From Capnocytophaga stomatis (GTDB taxonomy: Bacteria > Bacteroidota > Bacteroidia > Flavobacteriales > Flavobacteriaceae): 64,000 nucleotides of DNA. Position 1 is the stretch's first letter, and every line of letters begins with the position of its first letter. Positions 32,916 to 41,141 of the stretch are shown piece by piece. The DNA lies in assembly GCF_002302635.1 (NCBI RefSeq), contig NZ_CP022387.1, forward strand, positions 1,798,001-1,862,000, read 5' to 3'. The notes below the pieces were generated by a model. The model was not told where the DNA came from, did no database searches, and saw only the letters and a list, made by a program, of their open reading frames with translations. The translations under genes were made by a program, and so were the position numbers.

Positions 32916-34094
32916 ATGTACGAACTAAACAACCACCAACGAAGATATTTTGGGCTTGACCCAATCGCATCTCATTGGAATAGAGTGATTTTGAAAGGCG
33001 ATATGCATCGTCCCGATAGCATTTTGTATTTTGATGGCGATACTATCAAACGCCGTATTATCTCCACCGAAAAGGAATACAAAGAAGCCCATTACAACGA
33101 GCAGACTCGCAACAGAGAAGTGCTTTTGCCGAAAACTTCCAGAGGAAAAGAACAGAAACTCAATGCTTCTACTTTTGAAAAACGCACGCCCATCGGGGTT
33201 TATCTGTCGGTGGGTGAATATGGAGATTTAACCATAGGAAGCCTTACCTCACAAACGTCCTTTTACCGAAGATTGTGGGAGTATCCTGTGCAAAAAGGAC
33301 TGAAACCTACCGATTTAATAGATGAATTTATCCAAAATTCGCCTGAAAATCATTTTGAGGAAATTGAAAAATTCAGACAGTTAAAACGGCAGAATTTAAA
33401 ATTCAAACAGGGCGATTATTTTTGCTTTAAGCTCAACCGTACCGAGTTTGGTTTTGGCAGGATTTTGATGGATATAGATAAAGTTCGGAAAACCAATGTT
33501 TTACCTCTTGACCATAAATTGTTTTGGCTGATGGGAAAACCTGTGCTGGTACAGTTGTTTGTTTTTGCATCTTCTACTAAAAATGTTGATTTACAAATAC
33601 TTAAAAGTCAATCTGTTTTGCCTGCTTCGGTGATGATGGATAATGCGTTTTTCTATGGTGAATATCAAGTGATTGACTACGAGCCTATTGCAGATGAGGC
33701 GTATGATTTTCCTATATCGTTTTATTACGGTTTCACGGATTACAACGCTCCTGAAATCTGTACACTACAATGGGGATTTATTCACTTGGAAATGAAACGA
33801 AGTGATTTTGATAAACATATTTCCAGTAAGTTACAACAAGTTTTAAAGGAAAATGAACTCAAACACAATACCATTGGTTTTTCGCCTGCATACGATAATT
33901 TTGAAATCAACAATGCACTAAAAGGCATTGGGATTGACCCCAATCATTGGATATGGAAAGAGGACTTGCGAAACCCCAAGTGGGAAGAGGCTAAAAACGA
34001 ACTTTTTACCATTTTTGGGCTTGACTCAAAGAACAACTACGCTGAAAATTGCAAAAAATTAGGTGTGAGGCTACCAAGTGAAGTTGGAATGTGA
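32916..34094 (+). CDS. Imm26-domain-containing protein
   Basis: 392 residues from ATG 32916 (MYELNNHQRRYFGLDP), start set by the upstream promoter. The middle (about residues 160-290) resembles the immunity protein 26 family: KQGDYFCFKLNRTEFGFGRIL followed by YQVIDYEPIADEAYDFPISFYY. Imm26 proteins neutralise toxins of polymorphic toxin systems. The N-terminal 150 residues (SHWNRVILKGDMHRPDSILYFDGDTIKRRI; RRLWEYPVQKGLKPTDLIDEF) and the C-terminal 100 residues are not recognised. No toxin gene is adjacent, so it may be an orphan immunity gene or a domain re-used for another role. Domain call moderate, function inferred. Confidence 0.6.
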   Translation: MYELNNHQRRYFGLDPIASHWNRVILKGDMHRPDSILYFDGDTIKRRIISTEKEYKEAHYNEQTRNREVLLPKTSRGKEQKLNASTFEKRTPIGVYLSVGEYGDLTIGSLTSQTSFYRRLWEYPVQKGLKPTDLIDEFIQNSPENHFEEIEKFRQLKRQNLKFKQGDYFCFKLNRTEFGFGRILMDIDKVRKTNVLPLDHKLFWLMGKPVLVQLFVFASSTKNVDLQILKSQSVLPASVMMDNAFFYGEYQVIDYEPIADEAYDFPISFYYGFTDYNAPEICTLQWGFIHLEMKRSDFDKHISSKLQQVLKENELKHNTIGFSPAYDNFEINNALKGIGIDPNHWIWKEDLRNPKWEEAKNELFTIFGLDSKNNYAENCKKLGVRLPSEVGM

Positions 34095-34229
34095 AAAATA
34101 CAAAGAGCTTCAAAAAGGTTACTCCAAGTAAAAAATAGAAAATCAGGACGTTTTATATTTGTCAAAAGTATCTACAATGCTGTGGTACAAAAATTGTCGT
34201 GAATCCTCTTTCAAAAGAAAAATCAGTAA

Positions 34230-35075
34230 GTGAATAGACGAAGTTTTATAAAGAAAAGTTTTTGGGGAACTGTGGGTGTAACGGCTTTGACGGGCTTGTA
34301 CGCTTGGAGAATTGAGCCTCACTGGTTGGAGTTTGTCCGTGTAAAAATGCCTATTAAGAATCTCCCTGAATCGTTGGTTGGCAAAACTTTAATGCAGATA
34401 AGTGATATTCACACGGGAAATCGGGTAGATAATTCTTACCTAATAAATTCGCTAAAAGAGGCAAAGAGATATAATCCTGATTTTGTGGTGTATACAGGCG
34501 ATTATGTTACGCTTCATCAAGAACGGCTGATGCACGATAAACTCGAAGAAGTGTTTGAAGAGAGCGTCAAAGGTAATCTTGGTACAATTGCTATTTTGGG
34601 AAATCACGATTACGGATTTGAGTGGAGTGAATCCGAAGTTGCTGACCAAATAACAAGAACAATTGAAAAAGAGGGAATTGTTGTGCTCAGAAATTCTTCT
34701 GTGGAAATGGAAGGATTAAATTTTATTGGGCTTGATGATTATTGGGCAAAGCAAACTGATGCAGAAAAAGCTTTTGCAAATTATGAACCAACTAAGGCAA
34801 ATATAGTGCTTTGCCACAATCCTGATGTGTGCGATTTGGATGTATGGCACAATTACAAAGGATGGATTCTTTCCGGACATACACACGGAGGGCAATGCAA
34901 ACCACCTTTTTTACCACCTCCAATACTTCCCGTGAAAAATAAAAATTATACCGCAGGAAAATTCAACTTATCTGACGGAAGAACACTTTATATCAATCGT
35001 GGGTTGGGACATTCGCAGAAAATTCGGTTGAATGTTCGTCCTGAAATTACTATCTTTGAACTTGAGAAAGGGTAA
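34230..35075 (+). CDS. Tat-exported metallophosphoesterase (YkuE-like)
   Basis: 281 residues starting with GTG. Residues 2-8, NRRSFIKK, match the twin-arginine export signal, followed by a hydrophobic stretch. The calcineurin-like metal site is complete: SDIHTG (Asp, His), TGDYV (Asp), LGNHDYG (Asn, His), CHNPDV (His) and SGHTHGGQ (two His). Such enzymes hydrolyse phosphodiesters or phosphomonoesters at the outer face of the inner membrane; the substrate is unknown. No in-frame ATG exists upstream, so GTG is the only sensible start. It is the only Tat substrate I see in the window. Confidence 0.9.
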   Translation: MNRRSFIKKSFWGTVGVTALTGLYAWRIEPHWLEFVRVKMPIKNLPESLVGKTLMQISDIHTGNRVDNSYLINSLKEAKRYNPDFVVYTGDYVTLHQERLMHDKLEEVFEESVKGNLGTIAILGNHDYGFEWSESEVADQITRTIEKEGIVVLRNSSVEMEGLNFIGLDDYWAKQTDAEKAFANYEPTKANIVLCHNPDVCDLDVWHNYKGWILSGHTHGGQCKPPFLPPPILPVKNKNYTAGKFNLSDGRTLYINRGLGHSQKIRLNVRPEITIFELEKG

Positions 35076-35123
35076 ATTATTAAAAAAACAATCCTAAAAA
35101 GGACAAAGTTTACAATTTTTTAA

Positions 35124-35131
35124 TACCTTTG
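35124..35131 (+). promoter_or_regulatory. -7 element upstream of the TPR lipoprotein gene
   Basis: TACCTTTG at 35124-35131, giving a leader of about 75 bases. No clear -33 TTG. Confidence 0.5.
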
Positions 35132-35212
35132 TGCTATTAGGAAGTCTATTTTTTTTACTGATTTGGTATTATTTCAAAGCATTAATAAAATCAAATTTTT
35201 AGCTTTATAAAA

Positions 35213-35866
35213 ATGAAAAGAAAAATTGTATTAGTTACATTGATACTGTCCATTTATCTTGGTTGTGCACAAAAACAATTGACTCAGGCAGAATTGGAAA
35301 CAATGTTTAGTAAGGATTGGTGTACTTGCTTGGAAAAAGAATCTGTAGGCAAAGACGGAGAGCAAATTCCCCAAGTATGGGTGGATTGTATAGCCAAAAT
35401 AATGAAACAATACACTGAAAATGAGATTCTGTATGCTGATATACGTAAATTTGCAATACTGAATTATCCTGATTCAAACTTATCCGATTATGAAAGAGAA
35501 AGACTTTTTGGAAGGCAATTAGGAAAAAAAATGCTTGTACAGTCACTTGATAATTGCGATATTTATCTGAAAGGAATGAGTGATTTTAAGACGTTTTACA
35601 TCAAAAAAGCAACACAAGATGCTTCTTCTGAAAGCAAAAAAGAAGTGGAAGTGCTTATAAAGAAAATGCAAGAGACATTAGACGAAGTTGACATTAATAA
35701 AATGAATGATACACAAAAAAGTCAAATAGGAGAGTACTATGTTCTTTTGGGGCTGTTGTATGAATTTAAGGGAGATAAATCTCTTGCATTACTTCAATAC
35801 GATAAGGCGATAGAACTTGTTCCATATAATTATAAAGCAATTGCTTTCAAGAAGTTAATAAACTAA
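35213..35866 (+). CDS. uncharacterised lipoprotein with a C-terminal TPR-like repeat
   Basis: 217 residues. Lipoprotein signal ending YLGC (Cys18). Four more cysteines lie in the N-terminal half (WCTCLEKES at about 40-43, WVDCIAK, DNCDIY), which could form disulfides in the periplasm. The last about 40 residues (IGEYYVLLGLLYEFKGDKSLALLQYDKAIEL) form one tetratricopeptide repeat, a protein-contact motif. I do not recognise the family. It lies 58 bases upstream of hemB and may share its transcript, but there is no functional link. Confidence 0.65.
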   Translation: MKRKIVLVTLILSIYLGCAQKQLTQAELETMFSKDWCTCLEKESVGKDGEQIPQVWVDCIAKIMKQYTENEILYADIRKFAILNYPDSNLSDYERERLFGRQLGKKMLVQSLDNCDIYLKGMSDFKTFYIKKATQDASSESKKEVEVLIKKMQETLDEVDINKMNDTQKSQIGEYYVLLGLLYEFKGDKSLALLQYDKAIELVPYNYKAIAFKKLIN

Positions 35867-35924
35867 AAAATACTTTTTTTAGATTGTTTAATTTTTTGAA
35901 TATTTTAATTTTTTTGAGAAAAAT

Positions 35925-36914
35925 ATGTATCCATTAAGAAGAAACCGAAGATTGCGTACCACCGAAGCCATTCGTAGTTTGGTTCGTGAAACCATTGTTA
36001 CGCCCGATGATTTTTTGGTGCCACTTTTTGTGGTGGAAGGTAAAGGAGTGAAGGAAGAAATCGCGTCAATGCCAAATTATTACCGATATAGCTTGGATTT
36101 GCTTGAAAAAGAAGTGAAGGAGCTTTGGAAATTAGGTTTGAAATCGGTGTTGTTGTTTGTGAAAGTTCCTGACAATTTGAAAGATAACAAAGGAACGGAA
36201 GCTGCTAATCCTAACGGATTAATGCAACGTGCCATTAAAACCGTGAAAAATGCCGTTCCGCAGATGTTGGTAATGACTGATGTAGCACTTGACCCATATT
36301 CTGTTTACGGACACGACGGAATTATCGAAAACGGACAAATTGCCAACGATGCCACAGTAGATGCCCTTTGCCAAATGAGCCTTTCACACGCTCAGGTGGG
36401 TGCCGATTTTGTTGCTCCCAGCGATATGATGGACGGAAGAATATTGAATATCCGTGAAACATTGGAAAATAATGATTTCCAGAATGTTGGGATAATGTCG
36501 TACAGTGCCAAATATGCTTCTGCTTTTTATGGTCCTTTCCGTGATGCTTTGGATAGTGCTCCCGTTGATATTCAGGATATTCCGAAAGACAAAAAAACAT
36601 ATCAAATGGATTATCACAATCGTTTGGAAGCCATCAGAGAAACCCGAATGGATATTGAAGAAGGTGCAGATATTGTGATGGTTAAGCCTGGGCTGTGCTA
36701 TCTGGATATCGTTCGCGAGGTGAAAAATATGTCGGAAGTTCCCGTTGCGGTGTATCAGGTTTCGGGCGAATATGCAATGCTCAAAGCCGCTGCCGAAAAA
36801 GGTTGGCTTGACCACGATGCGGTAATGCTCGAACAAGTAACCGCTATTAAAAGAGCAGGAGCGGATATCATCGCTTCTTACTTCGCTAAAGATGTAGCTA
36901 AATTGATAGGTTAA
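35925..36914 (+). CDS. hemB: porphobilinogen synthase (delta-aminolevulinate dehydratase)
   Basis: 329 residues. It joins two aminolevulinate molecules into porphobilinogen for haem. Schiff-base lysines are Lys196 (YSAKYASAF) and Lys254 (MVKPGLCYLD). The metal segment reads TDVALDPYSVYGHDG, with Asp and Ala where zinc enzymes have cysteines, so it belongs to the magnesium-dependent type. Haem synthesis fits the respiratory genes elsewhere in the window. A strong terminator follows. Start MYPLRRNRRLRTTEAIR is standard. Confidence 0.96.
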   Translation: MYPLRRNRRLRTTEAIRSLVRETIVTPDDFLVPLFVVEGKGVKEEIASMPNYYRYSLDLLEKEVKELWKLGLKSVLLFVKVPDNLKDNKGTEAANPNGLMQRAIKTVKNAVPQMLVMTDVALDPYSVYGHDGIIENGQIANDATVDALCQMSLSHAQVGADFVAPSDMMDGRILNIRETLENNDFQNVGIMSYSAKYASAFYGPFRDALDSAPVDIQDIPKDKKTYQMDYHNRLEAIRETRMDIEEGADIVMVKPGLCYLDIVREVKNMSEVPVAVYQVSGEYAMLKAAAEKGWLDHDAVMLEQVTAIKRAGADIIASYFAKDVAKLIG

Positions 36915-36921
36915 AACGCTG

Positions 36922-36963
36922 AAATCACACAGATATGAAATGTTATCTGTGTGATTTTTTTAT
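36922..36963 (+). terminator. terminator after hemB
   Basis: A 14-bp perfect stem, AAATCACACAGATA (36922-36935) with TATCTGTGTGATTT (36944-36957), followed by Ts. The remaining gap to 37210 is AT-rich and holds nothing I can name. Confidence 0.9.
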
Positions 36964-37210
36964 ATATTAGGGCGGTACTAAGTTTTGTATTTTTCTGATG
37001 TTATGTGCTGAAAAATAGGAATATAGCATAAAGTAATGTTAAAGTTTAACCGCTGATTTTGAGATGATTTTCTGTATGTGTTTGAAAATCAATTTTTTTT
37101 ATCTTTTTATATTCTTAAAATATTGTTATTCAGTAGTTTTTATGTTAAAATAGAGTTGCTTTATTTGTATATCTTTTGTTACTTTGTGACTGTATTTCAA
37201 CAAGAAAACT

Positions 37211-38125
37211 ATGAAACAACTTTTTTACTTACTTGGTATTTTATTGACCATCATTCTTGGTGCTTTTTTGCAGTACCATTTTTGTTGTCAGGCAGTTTGT
37301 TGCTCAAATAATTCCTCTGAACAGACTGTAAAAGAAGAACTTCCTAAGGAAAAGCAAAAAACGTTAGGTTTTTTGATTGTTACCAGCCCTTTGAAATTAG
37401 AGCATACGGATAATTTCAAATTCACGAAAAATTCGTATGAAATTCGTCCCGTAGTTGCGCAAATAGATGCTTTAATTGACCAATCAAAAGAACATTTCAA
37501 AGAAAATGAGTCTAAAGTATTGGAAATTATTGGCTTGTATTCCTCAGATGAAACGAATCATTCTGTTTTTCCTACAATTGGTTTGGCAAGGGCTAACGCC
37601 GTTAAAATGTACTTCGAGAAAAGAGGCTTCCCTTCCCGACAGTTAAAAATTTCAGACCGATTGGAGCAAGGCATAGGAAAGAACTTGGAAGAAGCAGATA
37701 TTGCCACCGTTTTTGAGGTAACGGAGGTAACTGCTGAAAGTCAGACAGAAAAAATGGAATCTTTCAAGGCTTTTGCTAAAGAACTTCGTGAAAATCCTAT
37801 CCGATTGTACTTTGAAACGGGTGAGTCGCACATCAATCTCACGATGGAAGAACGCGAAAAAATTCAAAAATTGAACGATTACATTTCGCACGTGGAAGGC
37901 GCCTGTGTGCAAGTTATCGGACATACGGATAATGTTGGGAAACGACCTTCCAATTTGCGTTTGGGAGAAGAAAGAGCGGCTTTTGTGAAATCGTATTTGG
38001 TTAAAAATAACTTTCCTGAGTCACTTGTTGAGGTAATTTCGCACGGACCGGACAAACCCATCGCAAGTAACAAAACCCAAGAAGGGCGTGCCCAAAACAG
38101 AAGAGTTGAAATTACTTTAGAATAA
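37211..38125 (+). CDS. OmpA-family protein with N-terminal membrane anchor
   Basis: 304 residues. Residues about 5-25 form a hydrophobic segment followed by a Cys cluster (FCCQAVCCSNN). The C-terminal about 110 residues are an OmpA peptidoglycan-binding domain (QVIGHTDNVGKRPSNLRLGEERA; AQNRRVEITL). The middle (about 60-170) looks like a second, degenerate OmpA-like fold (SVFPTIGLARANAVKMYFEKRGF). No beta-barrel is evident, so it is likely an inner-membrane or lipid-anchored protein that contacts the cell wall. The next gene, 36 bases away, has the same TM-plus-Cys N-terminal plan, suggesting a two-protein envelope unit. Confidence 0.82.
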   Translation: MKQLFYLLGILLTIILGAFLQYHFCCQAVCCSNNSSEQTVKEELPKEKQKTLGFLIVTSPLKLEHTDNFKFTKNSYEIRPVVAQIDALIDQSKEHFKENESKVLEIIGLYSSDETNHSVFPTIGLARANAVKMYFEKRGFPSRQLKISDRLEQGIGKNLEEADIATVFEVTEVTAESQTEKMESFKAFAKELRENPIRLYFETGESHINLTMEEREKIQKLNDYISHVEGACVQVIGHTDNVGKRPSNLRLGEERAAFVKSYLVKNNFPESLVEVISHGPDKPIASNKTQEGRAQNRRVEITLE

Positions 38126-38161
38126 TCAAAATAAATTGTTAATCATTAAATTACAAAAAAT

Positions 38162-38866
38162 ATGTTGTGTTGGATTATACCTATTATCGTTGGACTTATT
38201 TGTGCTTTGTTAGGTTATTTACTTGGCAAGCGTTGTGCGTGTAAAAAATTAGACGATTGCGAATCAATCCGTGAAAATATGCGGAAAGATTTTGAAAAGG
38301 AACGTTCCGAGTTTCAGAAGATAAAAATCGACTTGGAAGAAAAACTTAAGCTAAAAACAAGTGAAATTTCAGGATTTCAAAGCAAGTTTGATGATTGCGA
38401 GTCGCTTCGTAAAAATATGCTAAATGATTTTGAAAAAGAACGTTCTGAATTTGAAAGAATACGATTTGATTTAGAAGAGAAACTTAAATCCAAAGAAAAT
38501 GAAATTTTTGGATTCCAAAGCCAAATAAAAGATTTGGAAAGACCGCCAGTTCCTCAATTTTTGTTCGATGAAGAAGCTGCAAGACTTGTTTTCGGTAAGA
38601 AAATCAAAGAAGATGATTTGACAATCGTTGAGGGAATAGGTCCTAAAATTCAGGAATTGTTTAAAGAAAACGGAATTTCTACTTGGAAAAAACTTTCGGA
38701 AACATCAGTGGAAAGGCTTAAAGAAATTCTTACCATCGGAGGAGAACGATTTATCATTCATAATCCCGGCACGTGGCCTCGTCAAGCAGAGTTAGCATAT
38801 CAAGGCAAGTGGCAGGAACTCAAAGAATGGCAAGATTTCCTTGTCGGGGGCGTGGAGCCATCATAG
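38162..38866 (+). CDS. membrane-anchored coiled-coil protein with helix-hairpin-helix end
   Basis: 234 residues. One N-terminal membrane helix (about 3-22) ends in GKRCACKK. Residues 30-75 and 76-121 are a tandem 46-residue coiled-coil repeat (DDCESIRENM / DDCESLRKNM, then DFEKERSEF in both). The C-terminal about 90 residues (LTIVEGIGPKIQELFKENGISTWKKL; AELAYQGKWQELKEWQDFL) form a helix-hairpin-helix module like those found C-terminal in many Bacteroidota OmpA and ribosomal L17/L21-linked proteins, usually thought to bind DNA or protein. It follows the OmpA gene by 36 bases. The role is unknown. Confidence 0.75.
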   Translation: MLCWIIPIIVGLICALLGYLLGKRCACKKLDDCESIRENMRKDFEKERSEFQKIKIDLEEKLKLKTSEISGFQSKFDDCESLRKNMLNDFEKERSEFERIRFDLEEKLKSKENEIFGFQSQIKDLERPPVPQFLFDEEAARLVFGKKIKEDDLTIVEGIGPKIQELFKENGISTWKKLSETSVERLKEILTIGGERFIIHNPGTWPRQAELAYQGKWQELKEWQDFLVGGVEPS

Positions 38867-38888
38867 ATACACGATTTTTAGAGGTTTA

Positions 38889-38922
38889 AAAATGGTTTGT
38901 TTTTACGGCAAACCATTTTTTG
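38889..38922 (+). terminator. terminator after the HhH gene
   Basis: AATGGTTTG (38891-38899) pairs with CAAACCATT (38909-38917), followed by Ts. Its tail overlaps the -33 region of the next promoter. Confidence 0.8.
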
Positions 38923-38945
38923 TGTTTATTTTTTCAGTACATTTG
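38920..38945 (+). promoter_or_regulatory. promoter of era
   Basis: TTG (38920-38922), 15 bases, then TACATTTG (38938-38945). The spacing is short, but the -7 matches; the leader before the era ATG is about 14 bases. Confidence 0.45.
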
Positions 38946-38965
38946 CGTATTAAATTTCTCGTTTT

Positions 38966-39847
38966 ATGCATAAATCAGGTTTTGTAAATATTATAGGCAA
39001 TCCAAATGTTGGAAAATCTACTTTGATGAATGCCTTTGTTGGTGAGCGGTTGTCCATAATTACTTCAAAAGCTCAAACAACAAGGCATCGTATTTTTGGA
39101 ATTGTAAGTGGTGATGATTTCCAAATTGTATTTTCAGATACACCTGGGATTATTAAACCTGCCTATGAATTGCAACATTCAATGATGGATTTCGTGAAAA
39201 GTGCCTTAGAAGATGCCGATATTCTCATTTATATGGTTGAAGTAGGGGAGAAAGAGCTCAAAGATGAAGCTTTTTTTGCAAAAATAAACAAAATGAATGT
39301 TCCAATTCTTCTTTTAATTAACAAAATCGATAAATCTTCGCAGGAAGAATTAGAAAATCAGGTTGCTTATTGGAAAGAACAAGTTCCAAAGGCAGAAATT
39401 TTCCCGATTTCGGCTTTGGAAGGTTTTCAAACTGGGGAAGTATTCAATCGTATTTTGGAATTATTGCCCGAATCACCTCCTTTTTTCCCAAAAGACCAAT
39501 TGACGGACAAACCCGAACGATTTTTTGTTAATGAAATCATCCGTGAGAAAATTTTACTGAATTACAAAAAGGAAATTCCGTATGCGGTTGAGGTTGAAAC
39601 AGAAGCTTTTGTTGAATCCGAACAAATCATTCATATTCGCTCGGTGATTATGGTGGAGCGTGAAACTCAAAAAGGAATTATCATCGGTCATAAAGGTGAG
39701 GCGCTCAAAAAGGTGGGTGTGCAAGCTCGTGCCGATTTAGAGAAATTTTTCGGAAAACAAATTCATATTGAGATATTTGTAAAAGTAAACAAAGATTGGC
39801 GTTCCAACGCACGGCAATTGAGGCGATTTGGCTACAAAGAAAATTAG
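38966..39847 (+). CDS. era: GTPase Era
   Basis: 293 residues. GTP-binding motifs: GNPNVGKSTLM (G1, residues about 9-19), TTRHRIFG (G2), DTPGII (G3), NKIDK (G4), SALEG (G5). The C-terminal KH domain holds VIMVERETQKGIIIGHKGEALKKVG, ending FGKQIHIEIFVKVNKDW. Era binds 16S rRNA near its 3' end and checks 30S maturation. It is convergent to the DUF6168-AtpI-bactofilin group. Identification is firm. Confidence 0.97.
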   Translation: MHKSGFVNIIGNPNVGKSTLMNAFVGERLSIITSKAQTTRHRIFGIVSGDDFQIVFSDTPGIIKPAYELQHSMMDFVKSALEDADILIYMVEVGEKELKDEAFFAKINKMNVPILLLINKIDKSSQEELENQVAYWKEQVPKAEIFPISALEGFQTGEVFNRILELLPESPPFFPKDQLTDKPERFFVNEIIREKILLNYKKEIPYAVEVETEAFVESEQIIHIRSVIMVERETQKGIIIGHKGEALKKVGVQARADLEKFFGKQIHIEIFVKVNKDWRSNARQLRRFGYKEN

Positions 39848-39878
39848 TGAATTTAAAGAACACAGGTTTGTCTTCTTT

Positions 39879-40265
39879 TTAGTTTTCAGCCTTCCGTTTG
39901 ATTAGCTTTACTGTGAAAATAGCCTCTACGATTGTGAAAATAAAGTAAGGAATTATCACGAATAAGGTATCGGATATGGGTGTTTTTTCCGTGTTATTTA
40001 TTAAAGGAAAAATAAAAATGATAATAGCTATCATACGAATTAAAGCTGTCCCAAGAAAAGCAAAAGCAGTGTATTTTCTTAAAAATAAGTAGATTGTGTA
40101 AATGATACTTATCACACATACAGATAGGCTAAAGTGAAATAGAGAAATCTTGTCAACTCCCAAAAAAGACGAAAATCCGTACTTGCTGACAATAGTTTCC
40201 AAAGGAAAATACGTCAGAACAGTCAAGGCAATTATAAGAAGAAAAAAACGAAAAAAAATACTCAT
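39879..40265 (-). CDS. DUF6168-type four-helix membrane protein
   Basis: 128 residues with four membrane segments (about 4-20, 42-62, 68-90, 98-120) and a basic tail (LIKRKAEN). In Flavobacteriia a protein of this size and layout (DUF6168) sits between an AtpI-like gene and ATP synthase subunit a; here it starts 2 bases after the AtpI-like gene, which supports the call, but the ATP synthase genes do not follow: the next gene is the convergent era. Function unknown, perhaps an assembly helper. Confidence 0.65.
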   Translation of the reverse strand: MSIFFRFFLLIIALTVLTYFPLETIVSKYGFSSFLGVDKISLFHFSLSVCVISIIYTIYLFLRKYTAFAFLGTALIRMIAIIIFIFPLINNTEKTPISDTLFVIIPYFIFTIVEAIFTVKLIKRKAEN

Positions 40266-40267
40266 AA

Positions 40268-40498
40268 TTAAGATTTGTCAGACATATTCATCACTTGCCT
40301 GATTACGGAATATATAGCCACAAAAACTCCTAAAAGGGAGAGAACCACAGTAAATAGCGGGTACAGATTAGGGAATTTTCCGTCCAACCAATCGCCCAAA
40401 AAAACACAAATGGCTATGGTAATAGCCATTTGCAGTCCCGCTTGGGAGAATTTTATCCACTTATTTAGTTGCTTTGTCGGCAATTTGTAATTTTTCAT
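40268..40498 (-). CDS. AtpI/AtpZ-like protein
   Basis: 76 residues with two membrane helices (about 20-38 and 45-65); WIKFSQAGLQMAITIAICVFLGDWLDGKF is the family signature. AtpI proteins help assemble the c-ring of ATP synthase. The ATG overlaps the end of the bactofilin gene by 38 bases in another frame; no later Met could replace it without losing the first helix. It starts the pair with DUF6168. The usual atpB-atpE-atpF genes are missing from this place. Confidence 0.85.
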   Translation of the reverse strand: MKNYKLPTKQLNKWIKFSQAGLQMAITIAICVFLGDWLDGKFPNLYPLFTVVLSLLGVFVAIYSVIRQVMNMSDKS

Positions 40499-40874
40499 TT
40501 GAAATCTGAGGTTTAGAGCCTTTCATAGTACACGAAACATTGAAGATAGCCCCAGGTTCAATAGATAGTTTGTCTGTAAAAACCTCTCCTTCAATTACTG
40601 AAGTTGATTTTAAACTCAGCACGCCATTTACACGTAATGTTCCTTCAATTTTACCTTCAACGTCTGCATTTTCGCAAATAACAACACCTTTAATAAGTCC
40701 TGTTCTTCCAACGACTAATTTTCCACTTGTTTGGAAATTTCCTTCAATCTCACCATCAATTCTAAAATCAGTTTTAGAAATTATATCTCCTTTAAATTTT
40801 GTTTCGGCAACGATTCTGTTGCTACTTCCTGATGATGTGTTTTCAGCCATAACTTTCTTATTTTCTTTAAACAT
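40461..40874 (-). CDS. bactofilin-family polymer-forming protein
   Basis: 137 residues. The core (about 25-115) is the right-handed beta-helix of bactofilins: TKFKGDIISKTDFRIDGEIEGNF, GKLVVGRTGLIKG, ADVEGKIEGTLRV, each turn giving a hydrophobic/Gly pattern. Bactofilins form filaments without nucleotides and take part in cell shape or protein placement. A start at Met9 (40850) is also possible. It lies next to the ftsZ end of the dcw cluster but is separated from it by a terminator, and it overlaps AtpI by 38 bases. Confidence 0.9.
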   Translation of the reverse strand: MFKENKKVMAENTSSGSSNRIVAETKFKGDIISKTDFRIDGEIEGNFQTSGKLVVGRTGLIKGVVICENADVEGKIEGTLRVNGVLSLKSTSVIEGEVFTDKLSIEPGAIFNVSCTMKGSKPQISNEKLQIADKATK

Positions 40875-40910
40875 AATTTTCTATTTTTAGAGAGATTAAA
40901 AATTATCCCC

Positions 40911-40918
40911 CAAAGTTA
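40911..40918 (-). promoter_or_regulatory. -7 element of the bactofilin gene
   Basis: The minus strand reads TAACTTTG, 37 bases upstream of the ATG. Confidence 0.45.
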
Positions 40919-41054
40919 ATCTTTTTTTAAATATAAAAAAAGAAATGAAAATCTTTTTTGAAGTTACTGAAGAAGGAGGCAGGAAAATTTATTCCATTGT
41001 TTGCTGATTAGTTTTTTGATAATATATTGATTTTTAGAGTATTGTTTTTTGAGA

Positions 41055-41094
41055 AAATAAAAACATTCCAATACAGTTTTTTTGTATTGGAATG
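41055..41094 (-). terminator. terminator of the dcw cluster after ftsZ
   Basis: CATTCCAATACA (41064-41075) pairs perfectly with TGTATTGGAATG (41083-41094); read on the minus strand it is followed by TTTTTATTTT. It closes the cell-division operon. Confidence 0.85.
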
Positions 41095-41141
41095 CTAAGA
41101 AAATTTAAAAATTTATTTGTTATGAGAATATTTTTCAACCG

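Noticed and set aside
37078-37311. 77-codon plus-strand frame before the OmpA gene
   Set aside because: It is hydrophobic by AT richness, overlaps the OmpA start in another frame and has no sign of being coding.
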